DNA from: Herbaspirillum sp. SJZ106
GTDB taxonomy: Bacteria; Pseudomonadota; Gammaproteobacteria; Burkholderiales; Burkholderiaceae_D
Assembly: GCF_006715495.1 (NCBI RefSeq)
Contig: NZ_VFNI01000003.1
Location: 372,001 to 436,000 of the forward strand
Length of the DNA stretch: 64,000 nt
Reading direction: 5' to 3'
This document shows, piece by piece, positions 18,280 through 25,465 of this stretch. The notes beneath the pieces are model-generated. The model had not been told where the DNA came from, did no database searches, and saw nothing but the letters and a program-made list of their open reading frames with translations. The translations under genes were made by a program, and so were the position numbers. The first letter of the stretch is position 1. Every line of letters starts with the position of its first letter.

Positions 18280-19377
18280 CTAGCTCAACAACAGCTCGCA
18301 TACCTGTTTGGTGCCGGTTCCCGGCACCAAGTCCTGGCATAATCGGCTCATTTGCTTCAGTCTTTCGGGGGTCTGCAGGCATCGAGCAACAGCATCGGTA
18401 ATCAACTTCGCGCTGACCTGGCGGCTTTCCCCCAAAAAGTCGATGTAGCCTGCTGCCCGCATTGCTGTATTGGTCACGGTCTGATTGGTGGCAATACTGA
18501 TGACGATGGCTGGTAGGCCAAGACACATTCTCTCCCAGCTGGTGCTCCCCCCCGCACTGATCATTAGATCCGTTTGCGTCATCCGTTCCGCCAAGGAAGG
18601 GAGGTCGCTATATACCAGAGTTCCTGGTCGCGCTGCTGCTTGACGATGTATGCCTTCTGGGTCCGGGTGATTGATTCCAAGTACCACATCCACATCTAAA
18701 TTTGCCAGTGCAGGATCGGTAAGGGCATCAATCACTTTTTGTGTTTCATTGGTCGGATCGCTGCCGCCCATGAATACAAGTACCCGTTTCACCCTCCCCG
18801 TGCGCGGGAGCATTTGCGCACGCAGCGAAGCATATTCCGGTCGCAGCAACGCATATCGGGGACCCAGCATGGTGATGCAGTGATCAGGAACCACTCCTTG
18901 ATAACGATGAGCCATATCGACGCCAAACCAGTTCTGGTCCAGCAGGAAATCGCATTCGTGCTTGCGGTCAGCCAGATCGTCAATGACCATGATCCGTTTA
19001 GCGTACGGGCGAAGTGTCGTTTCCCAGCGGATGTCGAGGGCATAGTGGTCAATTACGCACAGATCTGGCTTGATGGCCTGCATTGCATGCCGTGTTTCGT
19101 CGGCATCTTGGGGCCACGTAGTCCCCAGCCAACTGGCGTGTGCCAGAGTGGGAAGGGAAACATCGTTCTCCTGTTGCAAGTGCTGCGACTGCGCAGGCAG
19201 TTCGATGACGTCATAGCCACGTTGTCGTATCGCAGCGATCATATTGCCGGGATGCATGCGGCAAATAAAGGAGGACGTCACCCCTTTGCCCTGCAATTCG
19301 TCAGCGAGGGAAAGGCAGCGCACTATATGCCCGGTTCCAATTTGCAAGGATGCATCTGCGCGGAAGACGGCTCTCAC
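18280..19377 (-). CDS. pseG: UDP-2,4-diacetamido-2,4,6-trideoxy-beta-L-altropyranose hydrolase
   Basis: GT-B-fold nucleotidase of about 365 residues. It removes UDP from the PseH-type product before PseI acts. The N-terminus RADASLQIGTGHIVRCLSLA is the family hallmark with the catalytic His in GxGHxxRC. The C-terminus has MISAGGSTSWERMCLGLPAIVISIATNQ, the UDP-binding Gly-rich loop. The GTG at 19377 is preferred: it overlaps the pseF stop as GTGA, has GGAG five bases upstream, and begins at the conserved RADA; an upstream in-frame ATG at 19416 would overlap pseF by over 40 bases. A 79-base gap separates it from the formyltransferase-like gene. Confidence 0.93.
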   Translation of the reverse strand: MRAVFRADASLQIGTGHIVRCLSLADELQGKGVTSSFICRMHPGNMIAAIRQRGYDVIELPAQSQHLQQENDVSLPTLAHASWLGTTWPQDADETRHAMQAIKPDLCVIDHYALDIRWETTLRPYAKRIMVIDDLADRKHECDFLLDQNWFGVDMAHRYQGVVPDHCITMLGPRYALLRPEYASLRAQMLPRTGRVKRVLVFMGGSDPTNETQKVIDALTDPALANLDVDVVLGINHPDPEGIHRQAAARPGTLVYSDLPSLAERMTQTDLMISAGGSTSWERMCLGLPAIVISIATNQTVTNTAMRAAGYIDFLGESRQVSAKLITDAVARCLQTPERLKQMSRLCQDLVPGTGTKQVCELLLS

Positions 19378-20072
19378 GGCAGCTCCGCTTCGTGTTGCAT
19401 TGATTTGAACAGCCACTCAGCGCGCATCCAATCTTCGGCAGTGTCGATATCCTGAACACGATGGCGTGGCAATCGCACCGGCATTGATGCTGGTGTGAAG
19501 AAGGCTGGATCCTCCTTCCAGGCGCTTGTTCTTCCCCAATAGAATTGACCCGCATCGTGCCAGGCCTCCTCCAGATCCTGCGAACGGGTATTGAAGTGTT
19601 CGGGATAAAACATCTCAACGCGCTCAGTATTCAGGATGCGGATGGCTCGTTGAATGGGGAATGGATAGCTGGTTACCGAAAATGCATAGTTGCAGTCATT
19701 GGCCATCAGTACGTTCAGGCCACGGCGCAAATCGTCGGCCTGGACGAATGGTGCAGTAGCGTAGATACAACAAACCTGCGAAGGCTGCCTGTCTTGTCCA
19801 AACCACTCTATGGCATGACGGATTACGGGAATAGTCCCGGTATGATCGTCAGCAAGTGCTGCCGGCCGCATGAATGGCACGCTGGCCCCCCACTGCCTTG
19901 CGACATCAGCAATCTCGGCGTCATCGGTGGATACGATCACCTCGTCAAAGCAACCGCTCTGCAAAGCTGCCGAGATTGACCATGCAATCATGGGCTTGCC
20001 GCAGAATGACTTGATATTCTTGCGCGGAATACGTTTGCTGCCGCCTCGCGCGGGAATGACAGCCAGCCTCAT
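19374..20072 (-). CDS. pseF: Pseudaminic acid cytidylyltransferase
   Basis: 232 residues. It activates the nonulosonate as the CMP sugar. The N-terminus LAVIPARGGSKRIPRKNIKSF is the CMP-sugar synthetase nucleotide loop, followed by AWSISAALQSGCFDEVIVSTDD. The ATAPF and FYPEHFNTRSQDLEEAWHDAGQFYWG segments are typical of PseF. The last residues overlap pseG's start, and its own ATG overlaps the aminotransferase stop (ATGA). Confidence 0.93.
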   Translation of the reverse strand: MRLAVIPARGGSKRIPRKNIKSFCGKPMIAWSISAALQSGCFDEVIVSTDDAEIADVARQWGASVPFMRPAALADDHTGTIPVIRHAIEWFGQDRQPSQVCCIYATAPFVQADDLRRGLNVLMANDCNYAFSVTSYPFPIQRAIRILNTERVEMFYPEHFNTRSQDLEEAWHDAGQFYWGRTSAWKEDPAFFTPASMPVRLPRHRVQDIDTAEDWMRAEWLFKSMQHEAELP

Positions 20073-21187
20073 GATGCTTTGGCCGTGTGAAAAAATTCAC
20101 CAATGAGGGCGGCTACACGGGAGATATCGTCAGCAGTGTGTCCGACGGATATGGGCAGGCTGAGCTCGGTGGCATGCAGTTCCTCAGCAATTGAGTAGTC
20201 ACCCGCCAGTATCCCTTGCATGGCTTCTTGACGATGTGGAGCGATGGGGTAGTGGATCTCGGTCTTGACCCCATGTTCCAGCAAATACTGGCGCAGAGCG
20301 TCGCGACGCGGATGACGGATGCCGTAGATGTGGAATACGTCATATTCATCAGAACGGCGCACGGGCTTGATCAGCTCTTCCGGCAGATTGGCGAAATAGA
20401 CCTCGGCCAGTGAACGTTTGTGATCCGTCATGGCGTTCAGGTGGTGCAACTTGACGCGCAGCAGCGCTGCCTGAAGCTCATCCAGTCGGGAGTTTATGCC
20501 GACATAGCGGTTGACGTACTTTTGCTTGGAGCCATAGTTACGCGTATGGCGCAGCCGGTCGGCAATGGCATCGTCGTTGGTGGTGATGGCGCCGGCATCA
20601 CCCATGGCGCCCAGATTCTTGGTCGGATAGAAGCTGAAGCAGCCGGCATCGCCAAACGTGCCGGTCATTTGTGCTCCCAGGCGGGAGCCGTGCGACTGCG
20701 CGCAGTCTTCGATCACCCTCAGACCATGTGCGCTCGCAAAGGCACCGATGGCATCCATGCGACAGGTCTTGCCGAACAAGTGGGTGACGCAAATGGCGCG
20801 CGTATTGCTGGTCATGGCTTGCTCCAGACGAGCCGGATCTATGTTGAAAGTGGCCGGATCGGGCTCTACCAGCACAGGCTTATGTCCAGCACGCACGATG
20901 GCGAGAATGGTGGCAATGTAGGTATTAGATGCAACCAGAATATCGCTGTGAGCCGGCAATTCCAGCGCTTCGATGGACAGGATGAGCGCATCCAGGCCAT
21001 TGGCCACGCCGATGCAATGCTTGGCTCCTACATAGCTGGCGAATTCAGCCTCGAAGGCGCTGACCTCCTTGCCCAGTACGTACCAGCCGCTGCGGATGAC
21101 GCGGGTTGCTGCCGCTTCCAGATCGGCCATAAAGCGCTGATTTGAAAACGCCAAGCTTTCGTATTCAATGATCGACGGTTCACTCAT
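20069..21187 (-). CDS. DegT/DnrJ/EryC1/StrS aminotransferase, FdtB/QdtB-like
   Basis: 372 residues, PLP-dependent sugar aminotransferase. Seen: GWYVLGKEVSAFEAEFASYVG, VIEDCAQSHGSR (Asp for the pyridine nitrogen), and SFYPTKNLGAMGDAGA (Schiff-base Lys). Family resemblance is to 3-keto-sugar aminotransferases that yield dTDP-Fuc3N or dTDP-Qui3N. The neighbouring ketoisomerase gene makes exactly that substrate class, so pairing is well supported. Start ATG at 21187, overlapping the ketoisomerase gene by eight bases; an earlier in-frame codon at 21217 is less likely. No N-acyltransferase of FdtC type follows. Confidence 0.85.
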   Translation of the reverse strand: MSEPSIIEYESLAFSNQRFMADLEAAATRVIRSGWYVLGKEVSAFEAEFASYVGAKHCIGVANGLDALILSIEALELPAHSDILVASNTYIATILAIVRAGHKPVLVEPDPATFNIDPARLEQAMTSNTRAICVTHLFGKTCRMDAIGAFASAHGLRVIEDCAQSHGSRLGAQMTGTFGDAGCFSFYPTKNLGAMGDAGAITTNDDAIADRLRHTRNYGSKQKYVNRYVGINSRLDELQAALLRVKLHHLNAMTDHKRSLAEVYFANLPEELIKPVRRSDEYDVFHIYGIRHPRRDALRQYLLEHGVKTEIHYPIAPHRQEAMQGILAGDYSIAEELHATELSLPISVGHTADDISRVAALIGEFFHTAKAS

Positions 21188-21548
21188 AGGGCGTATCAAT
21201 ATATTCGCTGCGGTCATATGGATGCGACGACATTACGAGCAGCACGGCTCCCGCCTCAAATGTCATGGTGTGCCAATCTTTCGGTTCAACCAGTAAGCAT
21301 TTGCTTGGATGATCCAGTTCGATGGCTTCGTTGGTCACGCCGTCGTTCATGGAAACGACTATCTTGCCACTCACTGCCACCAGTGCCTGGCGTGTATGGA
21401 CATGACGATGTCCGCCACGCGTTTTGCCATCCGCGCCATAGATCCAGTAAGTGCGGACCACCTCAAATGGTAGTGAGTTCTGCAGCACTGTGAGGGAGCC
21501 TCGGGAGTCAGCGAATGTGGGTAGATTCAGAACGGTGAAATGCGTCAT
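21180..21548 (-). CDS. dTDP-4-keto-6-deoxyhexose 3,4-ketoisomerase, FdtA/QdtA-like
   Basis: 122 residues, a single cupin/WxcM domain. Seen: DSRGSLTVLQNSLPFEVVRTYWIY, then GGHRHVHTRQALVAVSGKIVVSMNDG with the conserved His residues, and KDWHTMTFEAGAVLLVMSS. FdtA/QdtA convert dTDP-4-keto-6-deoxy-glucose to the 3-keto sugar. FdtA (galacto product) and QdtA (gluco product) cannot be told apart by eye. RmlA and RmlB, needed to make the substrate, are not in this window. A 139-base gap precedes it, the largest inside the operon after the leader. Confidence 0.87.
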   Translation of the reverse strand: MTHFTVLNLPTFADSRGSLTVLQNSLPFEVVRTYWIYGADGKTRGGHRHVHTRQALVAVSGKIVVSMNDGVTNEAIELDHPSKCLLVEPKDWHTMTFEAGAVLLVMSSHPYDRSEYIDTPYE

Positions 21549-21687
21549 GTAATGTCTTTCTTCGTGAGCAGGCTTCCCATCGTAGCAGACCCGGCAATCC
21601 TCAATTTCGTCGTTTTTCCGTCAATGCTGCGGTTGGATTCCGCCCGAATGGTGGCGTCACCGGTTCATTGCGACGTCTACACACACT

Positions 21688-22860
21688 TCAGAAGAGCGTC
21701 TGATAACCGGAAGGCGCGAGCAGTCGTCCAACTACTGTTTTTTGCTGCTCGGCCGTGAGCCCCGGGTAGATGGGGAGAGTGATGGCTTCTGCGTAATATT
21801 GTTCTGCCTGAGGGAAGTCTTCTGGTTTGAAGCCCATCTGCTCGTAATAGGGCTGGCGATACACCGGTATGTAGTGGAGATTGACGCCGATGCCGTCGGC
21901 ACGCATGCGTTCGAACACTTCCCGGTGACTGGTTTTCATGGCGCCGGGACGCAGGCGCACTATATATAAATGTAGCCCGGAATAGGAGTCCGGATGTTGC
22001 CAGGGGCGCACCACTGGGGTGTCCTTGAGCAATTCTTCGTAGCGCTGGGCAAGCAGATGTCGTTCGGTGACGAATTCATCGAGTCGCCGCATCTGGCTCA
22101 CACCTAGTGCAGCCTGAATGTCCGTCATGCGGTAATTGTACCCAAGCTCGATCTGTTGGTAATACCAGGGGCCATCAGGTGCACGTGTCATTTCGGATGG
22201 GTAACGCGTAATGCCATGACTCCGGGAGCGCGCCATGCGTTTGACCAGTTCGGGGTCGTTGGTGACCGCCATGCCTCCTTCGCCGGTAGTAATAATTTTG
22301 ACTGGATGGAAGCTGAAGACGGTAATGTCGCTATAGCGGCAATTACCGATTTTCTCTCCCTTGTAGTGGCCCCCGATAGCGTGCGATGCGTCCTCAATGA
22401 TGCGGAACCCATATTGGAGCGAAAGGGCATGAATGCTTTCCATTTCGCAAGATTGTCCTGAGAGGTGCACCGGGATCACCACCTTGGGTAACTTACCGTT
22501 GCGCTTGGCGTGTTCAAGCTTGTCTGCCAGGCAAGCAACGTTCATGTTGTAAGTCTTCGAGTCAATGTCGACAAAATCGACCTCGGCGCCGCAGTAAAGG
22601 GCGCAATTTGCGCTGGCCACGAAGGTGACTGGAGTGGTCCAGACCAAGTCGCCTGGCCCTACCTCCAAGGCCATACAGGCGATATGCAGGGCACTTGTAG
22701 CACTATTTGCTGCGACAGCGTGTTTGGCTCCGCAGTAGGTTGCAACAGCTTTTTCGAACTCAGGTACAACCGGGCCTTGCGTGATGAAATCTGAACGTAA
22801 CACTTCCACCACGGCATCGATGTCTTCCTGGGAAATATTTTGGCGTCCGTATGGGATCAT
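21688..22860 (-). CDS. pseC: UDP-4-amino-4,6-dideoxy-N-acetyl-beta-L-altrosamine transaminase
   Basis: 390 residues, fold-type I PLP aminotransferase. The N-terminus IPYGRQNISQEDIDAVVEVL is typical of PseC. Also seen: LTQGP-like ITQGPVVPEFE, VVIPVHLSGQSCEME, IIEDASHAIGG and SFHPVKIITTGEGGM (PLP Lys). It aminates C4 of the PseB product. It is the first sugar gene of the operon, immediately after a long untranslated leader. pseB, normally beside it, is missing; the CapE homologue 17 kb downstream makes a related intermediate. Confidence 0.93.
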   Translation of the reverse strand: MIPYGRQNISQEDIDAVVEVLRSDFITQGPVVPEFEKAVATYCGAKHAVAANSATSALHIACMALEVGPGDLVWTTPVTFVASANCALYCGAEVDFVDIDSKTYNMNVACLADKLEHAKRNGKLPKVVIPVHLSGQSCEMESIHALSLQYGFRIIEDASHAIGGHYKGEKIGNCRYSDITVFSFHPVKIITTGEGGMAVTNDPELVKRMARSRSHGITRYPSEMTRAPDGPWYYQQIELGYNYRMTDIQAALGVSQMRRLDEFVTERHLLAQRYEELLKDTPVVRPWQHPDSYSGLHLYIVRLRPGAMKTSHREVFERMRADGIGVNLHYIPVYRQPYYEQMGFKPEDFPQAEQYYAEAITLPIYPGLTAEQQKTVVGRLLAPSGYQTLF

Positions 22861-23338
22861 GGCTTTTGACTGTCTAGTGTAAAAACATGAGTGCGCTTTA
22901 AGCGCGGCTTACTTCAATCGACAACATCTCGCCTTGAGCGCTTCCTTGCGACCAAATCGCAATCAGCAATACTCGGGGGGCAACGAGGCCCATCTCGAAC
23001 TAGACTTCGGGTAGAAGTCGACAAATTCCGGGAAGGTATAAGCGGATCAAAGTGATCGAGAATGATTTTGCAAGGCTACCGCTGCGCTGTCACACGATCA
23101 GCAAGCGCGGTTTGCAGAAATCATAGAAAGTCCGGAAGAGTAACATGCAAAAAATGCAATTATTGCACGTTCATCGGACAATGAAGATTGTGCCACATCA
23201 CCAAGATTTGAGAAAGACTCATGATTATGGTGAAGCAGCGACAAATTGTCCGGGCAGCAATGGATCGCAGGTGGGGGGCGTGATAAGTGGATGGTGCCTG
23301 GAAGTGAGAATCGTTTCTCTGTCGCGGGTGTGCCATGA
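22861..23338 (-). promoter_or_regulatory. Untranslated leader/promoter region of the polysaccharide operon
   Basis: 478 bases between the antiterminator gene and pseC, AT-richer than flanking genes and without a convincing gene on either strand. It is the natural place for the operon promoter and a long leader, and it carries the ops-like octamer described separately. Near 23145-23175 there is an AT-rich stretch with repeated TGCA half-sites, but no confident -35/-10 pair could be fixed by eye. Confidence 0.5.
23075..23082 (-). promoter_or_regulatory. ops-like element core (GCGGTAGC)
   Basis: On the sense (minus) strand the leader reads CGCAGCGGTAGCCTTG. The octamer GCGGTAGC is the core of the E. 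coli ops element GGCGGTAGCGTG that recruits RfaH, including the two GC pairs that close the GGTA loop. Nine of twelve ops positions match. It lies about 215 bases before pseC and downstream of an RfaH-like gene, the expected geometry. Eight bases can occur by chance, and the same octamer is also inside an FkbM gene at 9465-9472. Confidence 0.4.
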
Positions 23339-23836
23339 TCAACTGAGCTTGCGCACGCTACCGGGGCGCATTGCAATGGAAACAGGCTTGCTCAACAGTT
23401 CAATGAGAATGATGACGCGGCGTTCGCCATCGGACATTTGATAAATGCCCTCAAGTCCGGCAAAAGGTCCATCTTCAAGCTGCACCTTTTCCCCAGGAAA
23501 GAACAGTTGCTGCGGTTTGGTCGTAGTGTGTGGGCGCTGTTGCTGCAACAGCTCGATCAGATGGTGATCGACTCTTGCCGGCTCCGTACCAAAGCAGACT
23601 AACCGGCTTACCCCTTTAGTTGAGCGGACTGGCGCCCAGCTTTTCGGCGAGTTGCCATGTCCAAGGCGAATGAATAGGTAGCGAGGGAACAGCGGTTCAT
23701 CACTGACGATGACGGCACCCTGGCGAAGCTTCTCGACGAAGAGGGTTGGGAGATAGCACTGGTAGCCTTGCCTTACAAGGTTCTCTTCTGCGCACTTTTC
23801 CTGTCTGGGTTTGGTATGGACGAGATACCAGTGCAT
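23339..23836 (-). CDS. NusG/RfaH-family transcription antiterminator
   Basis: 165 residues. The NGN domain spans roughly residues 1-105 (MHWYLVHTKPRQEKCAEENL, then EPLFPRYLFIRL). A KOW domain occupies the C-terminus (FFPGEKVQLEDGPFAGLEGIYQ). The specialised paralogue length, the RfaH-like start MxWYLVxxKPRQE and its location as first gene before a glycan operon argue for an RfaH-type rather than the general NusG. The ATG at 23836 has GGGAG five bases upstream; an in-frame TTG at 23848 is weaker. It is transcribed toward pseC and may be the first cistron. Confidence 0.88.
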   Translation of the reverse strand: MHWYLVHTKPRQEKCAEENLVRQGYQCYLPTLFVEKLRQGAVIVSDEPLFPRYLFIRLGHGNSPKSWAPVRSTKGVSRLVCFGTEPARVDHHLIELLQQQRPHTTTKPQQLFFPGEKVQLEDGPFAGLEGIYQMSDGERRVIILIELLSKPVSIAMRPGSVRKLS

Positions 23837-23965
23837 CGCAGCTCCCAAAGGTTATTTTTTGATTCAGGAGGCATTCTATCTTCAGGCATGGTGACGGGCA
23901 AATAAATCCTCCGTCGCTAGTTGCGATCAGGAAAGATATTGCCATTTTGAAGAAAACAAAGATAT

Positions 23966-23992
23966 TGACGGCCGCCTTGAAAGCGGCCGTCA
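23966..23992 (-). terminator. Rho-independent terminator after the first RND operon
   Basis: Perfect 10-base inverted repeat (TGACGGCCGC at 23966-23975, mate at 23983-23992) with a seven-base loop. On the minus strand it is followed by a T-rich run (TATCTTTGTTTTCTTC). It sits 22 bases past the stop of the outer-membrane factor gene. It insulates the efflux operon from the polysaccharide block and marks the visible drop in GC. Confidence 0.8.
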
Positions 23993-24013
23993 GCTTGGGA
24001 CGTAAAGGGGGGG

Positions 24014-25465
24014 TTACTGCTTTACCGCCAAACTCACCGAATTCTCATTAAGCCCACCCCCCAACGCCTTGTACAAATCAATGGCATTGTTCAACCGCAA
24101 CTGCCGCGCCTGAATCAACGCCTGCTGTGCCGAGAACAAATCGCGCTGCGCGTCGAGCTGGTCGAGCGAGGAGGCGATGCCGTTCTTGAAACGCAGGTCG
24201 GTCAGCTTCAGGCGTTCCTGCTGGGCGTTCAGGAAGGCTTCCTGGGCCTTGACCTGGTCGTCCAGGCTGCCGCGGGCGACCAGGGCGTCGGCCACTTCGC
24301 GGAAGGCGGTCTGGATGGTCTTTTCGTAGGTCACCACCGCCTTGTTCTTGCGCACTTCGGCCAGGTCCAGGTTGGCGCTGTTGCGGCCGAAGTCGAAGAT
24401 CGGCAGCGACAGCGACGGGCCGAAACTCCAGGCGCCGGAGCCGGATTCGAACAGGCCGCCCAGCGTGCTGCTGGCGGTGCCGAAGTTGCCGGTCAGGCTG
24501 ATGCTCGGGAAGAAGGCTGCGCGCGCGGCGCCGATGTTGGCGTTGGCGGCCAACAGGCTTTGCTCGGCCGAGCGGATGTCGGGACGATTGGTCAGCAGGT
24601 CCGAGGGCAGGCCGGCCGGGATGTCGGTGACGATCTTTTCATCCGACAGCAATTGCGCCGGCGGCAGGTCGGAGACTTTCTTGCCGACCAGCAGCGTCAA
24701 CGCGTTCTCGGCCTGGGCGCGCTGGCGTTCCAGTTGGGCCTTGGCGATCCGCGCCGATTCCACCAGCGTTTGCGTCAGGCGGAAGTCCAGTGCCGAGGAC
24801 GCGCCCACGTCGAAGCGCTTTTGCGCCAGCTGGATATCGTCCTCGCGCGACTTCAGCGTCTGTTCGGCCAGCAGCAGTTGCTCGGCGTAGGAACGCTCGG
24901 AGAGGTAGGCCTGCGCCACCTGGGCGACCAGGCTGATCTGGGCCGACTTCTTGGCTTCCTCGGTGGAGAGGTAAGTCGCCAGCGCGGCATCCTTCAGGTT
25001 GCGCACGCGGCCGAAGAAGTCCAGCTCGTACGCAGGTACCGCCAGGCCGACCTGGTAGCTGTTGCTGATGAAAGGCTGGCCGGTCAGCGACTGGCTGGCC
25101 GCGGTGCGGGTGCGCGCAGCCGAGCCCGATACGTTCAGGTTGGGCAGCAGGTCGGCGCGGGCGATCTGGTATTGCGCGCGCGCTTCTTCGATATTGAGTA
25201 CCGCAGTGCGCAGGTCGCGGTTGTTCTCCAGCGCGGCCACGATCAGCGATTGCAGGCGCTGGTCCGGGAAGAACTGGCGCCAGCCCAGGTTGACTGCGTC
25301 CAGTTCCTTGTTGCCGGCGGCGTCGGCCGGGTAGGCCGTCTCGACCGGCGCGGCTGGACGCTCGTAGGTGGGAGCCAGCGAGCAGCCCCCCAGTACACCG
25401 GCGACCGCCAGCGCTGCGCAGAGTTGCAGCAAGCGAGGCGCGCGCGGCATCGACAGATTAGCCAT
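24014..25465 (-). CDS. RND outer-membrane factor lipoprotein (NodT/OprM family)
   Basis: 483 residues. Signal peptide with lipobox LGGC (residues about 25-28), giving a lipidated Cys before SLAPTYERP. Two repeated TolC-like halves follow; SLVAQVAQAYLSERSYAEQLLLAEQTL and SISLTGNFGTASS are family-typical. It forms the outer channel of the tripartite pump with the two upstream genes. Start ATG at 25465 with TGGAGA upstream; it overlaps the end of the pump gene by eight bases. Confidence 0.93.
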   Translation of the reverse strand: MANLSMPRAPRLLQLCAALAVAGVLGGCSLAPTYERPAAPVETAYPADAAGNKELDAVNLGWRQFFPDQRLQSLIVAALENNRDLRTAVLNIEEARAQYQIARADLLPNLNVSGSAARTRTAASQSLTGQPFISNSYQVGLAVPAYELDFFGRVRNLKDAALATYLSTEEAKKSAQISLVAQVAQAYLSERSYAEQLLLAEQTLKSREDDIQLAQKRFDVGASSALDFRLTQTLVESARIAKAQLERQRAQAENALTLLVGKKVSDLPPAQLLSDEKIVTDIPAGLPSDLLTNRPDIRSAEQSLLAANANIGAARAAFFPSISLTGNFGTASSTLGGLFESGSGAWSFGPSLSLPIFDFGRNSANLDLAEVRKNKAVVTYEKTIQTAFREVADALVARGSLDDQVKAQEAFLNAQQERLKLTDLRFKNGIASSLDQLDAQRDLFSAQQALIQARQLRLNNAIDLYKALGGGLNENSVSLAVKQ

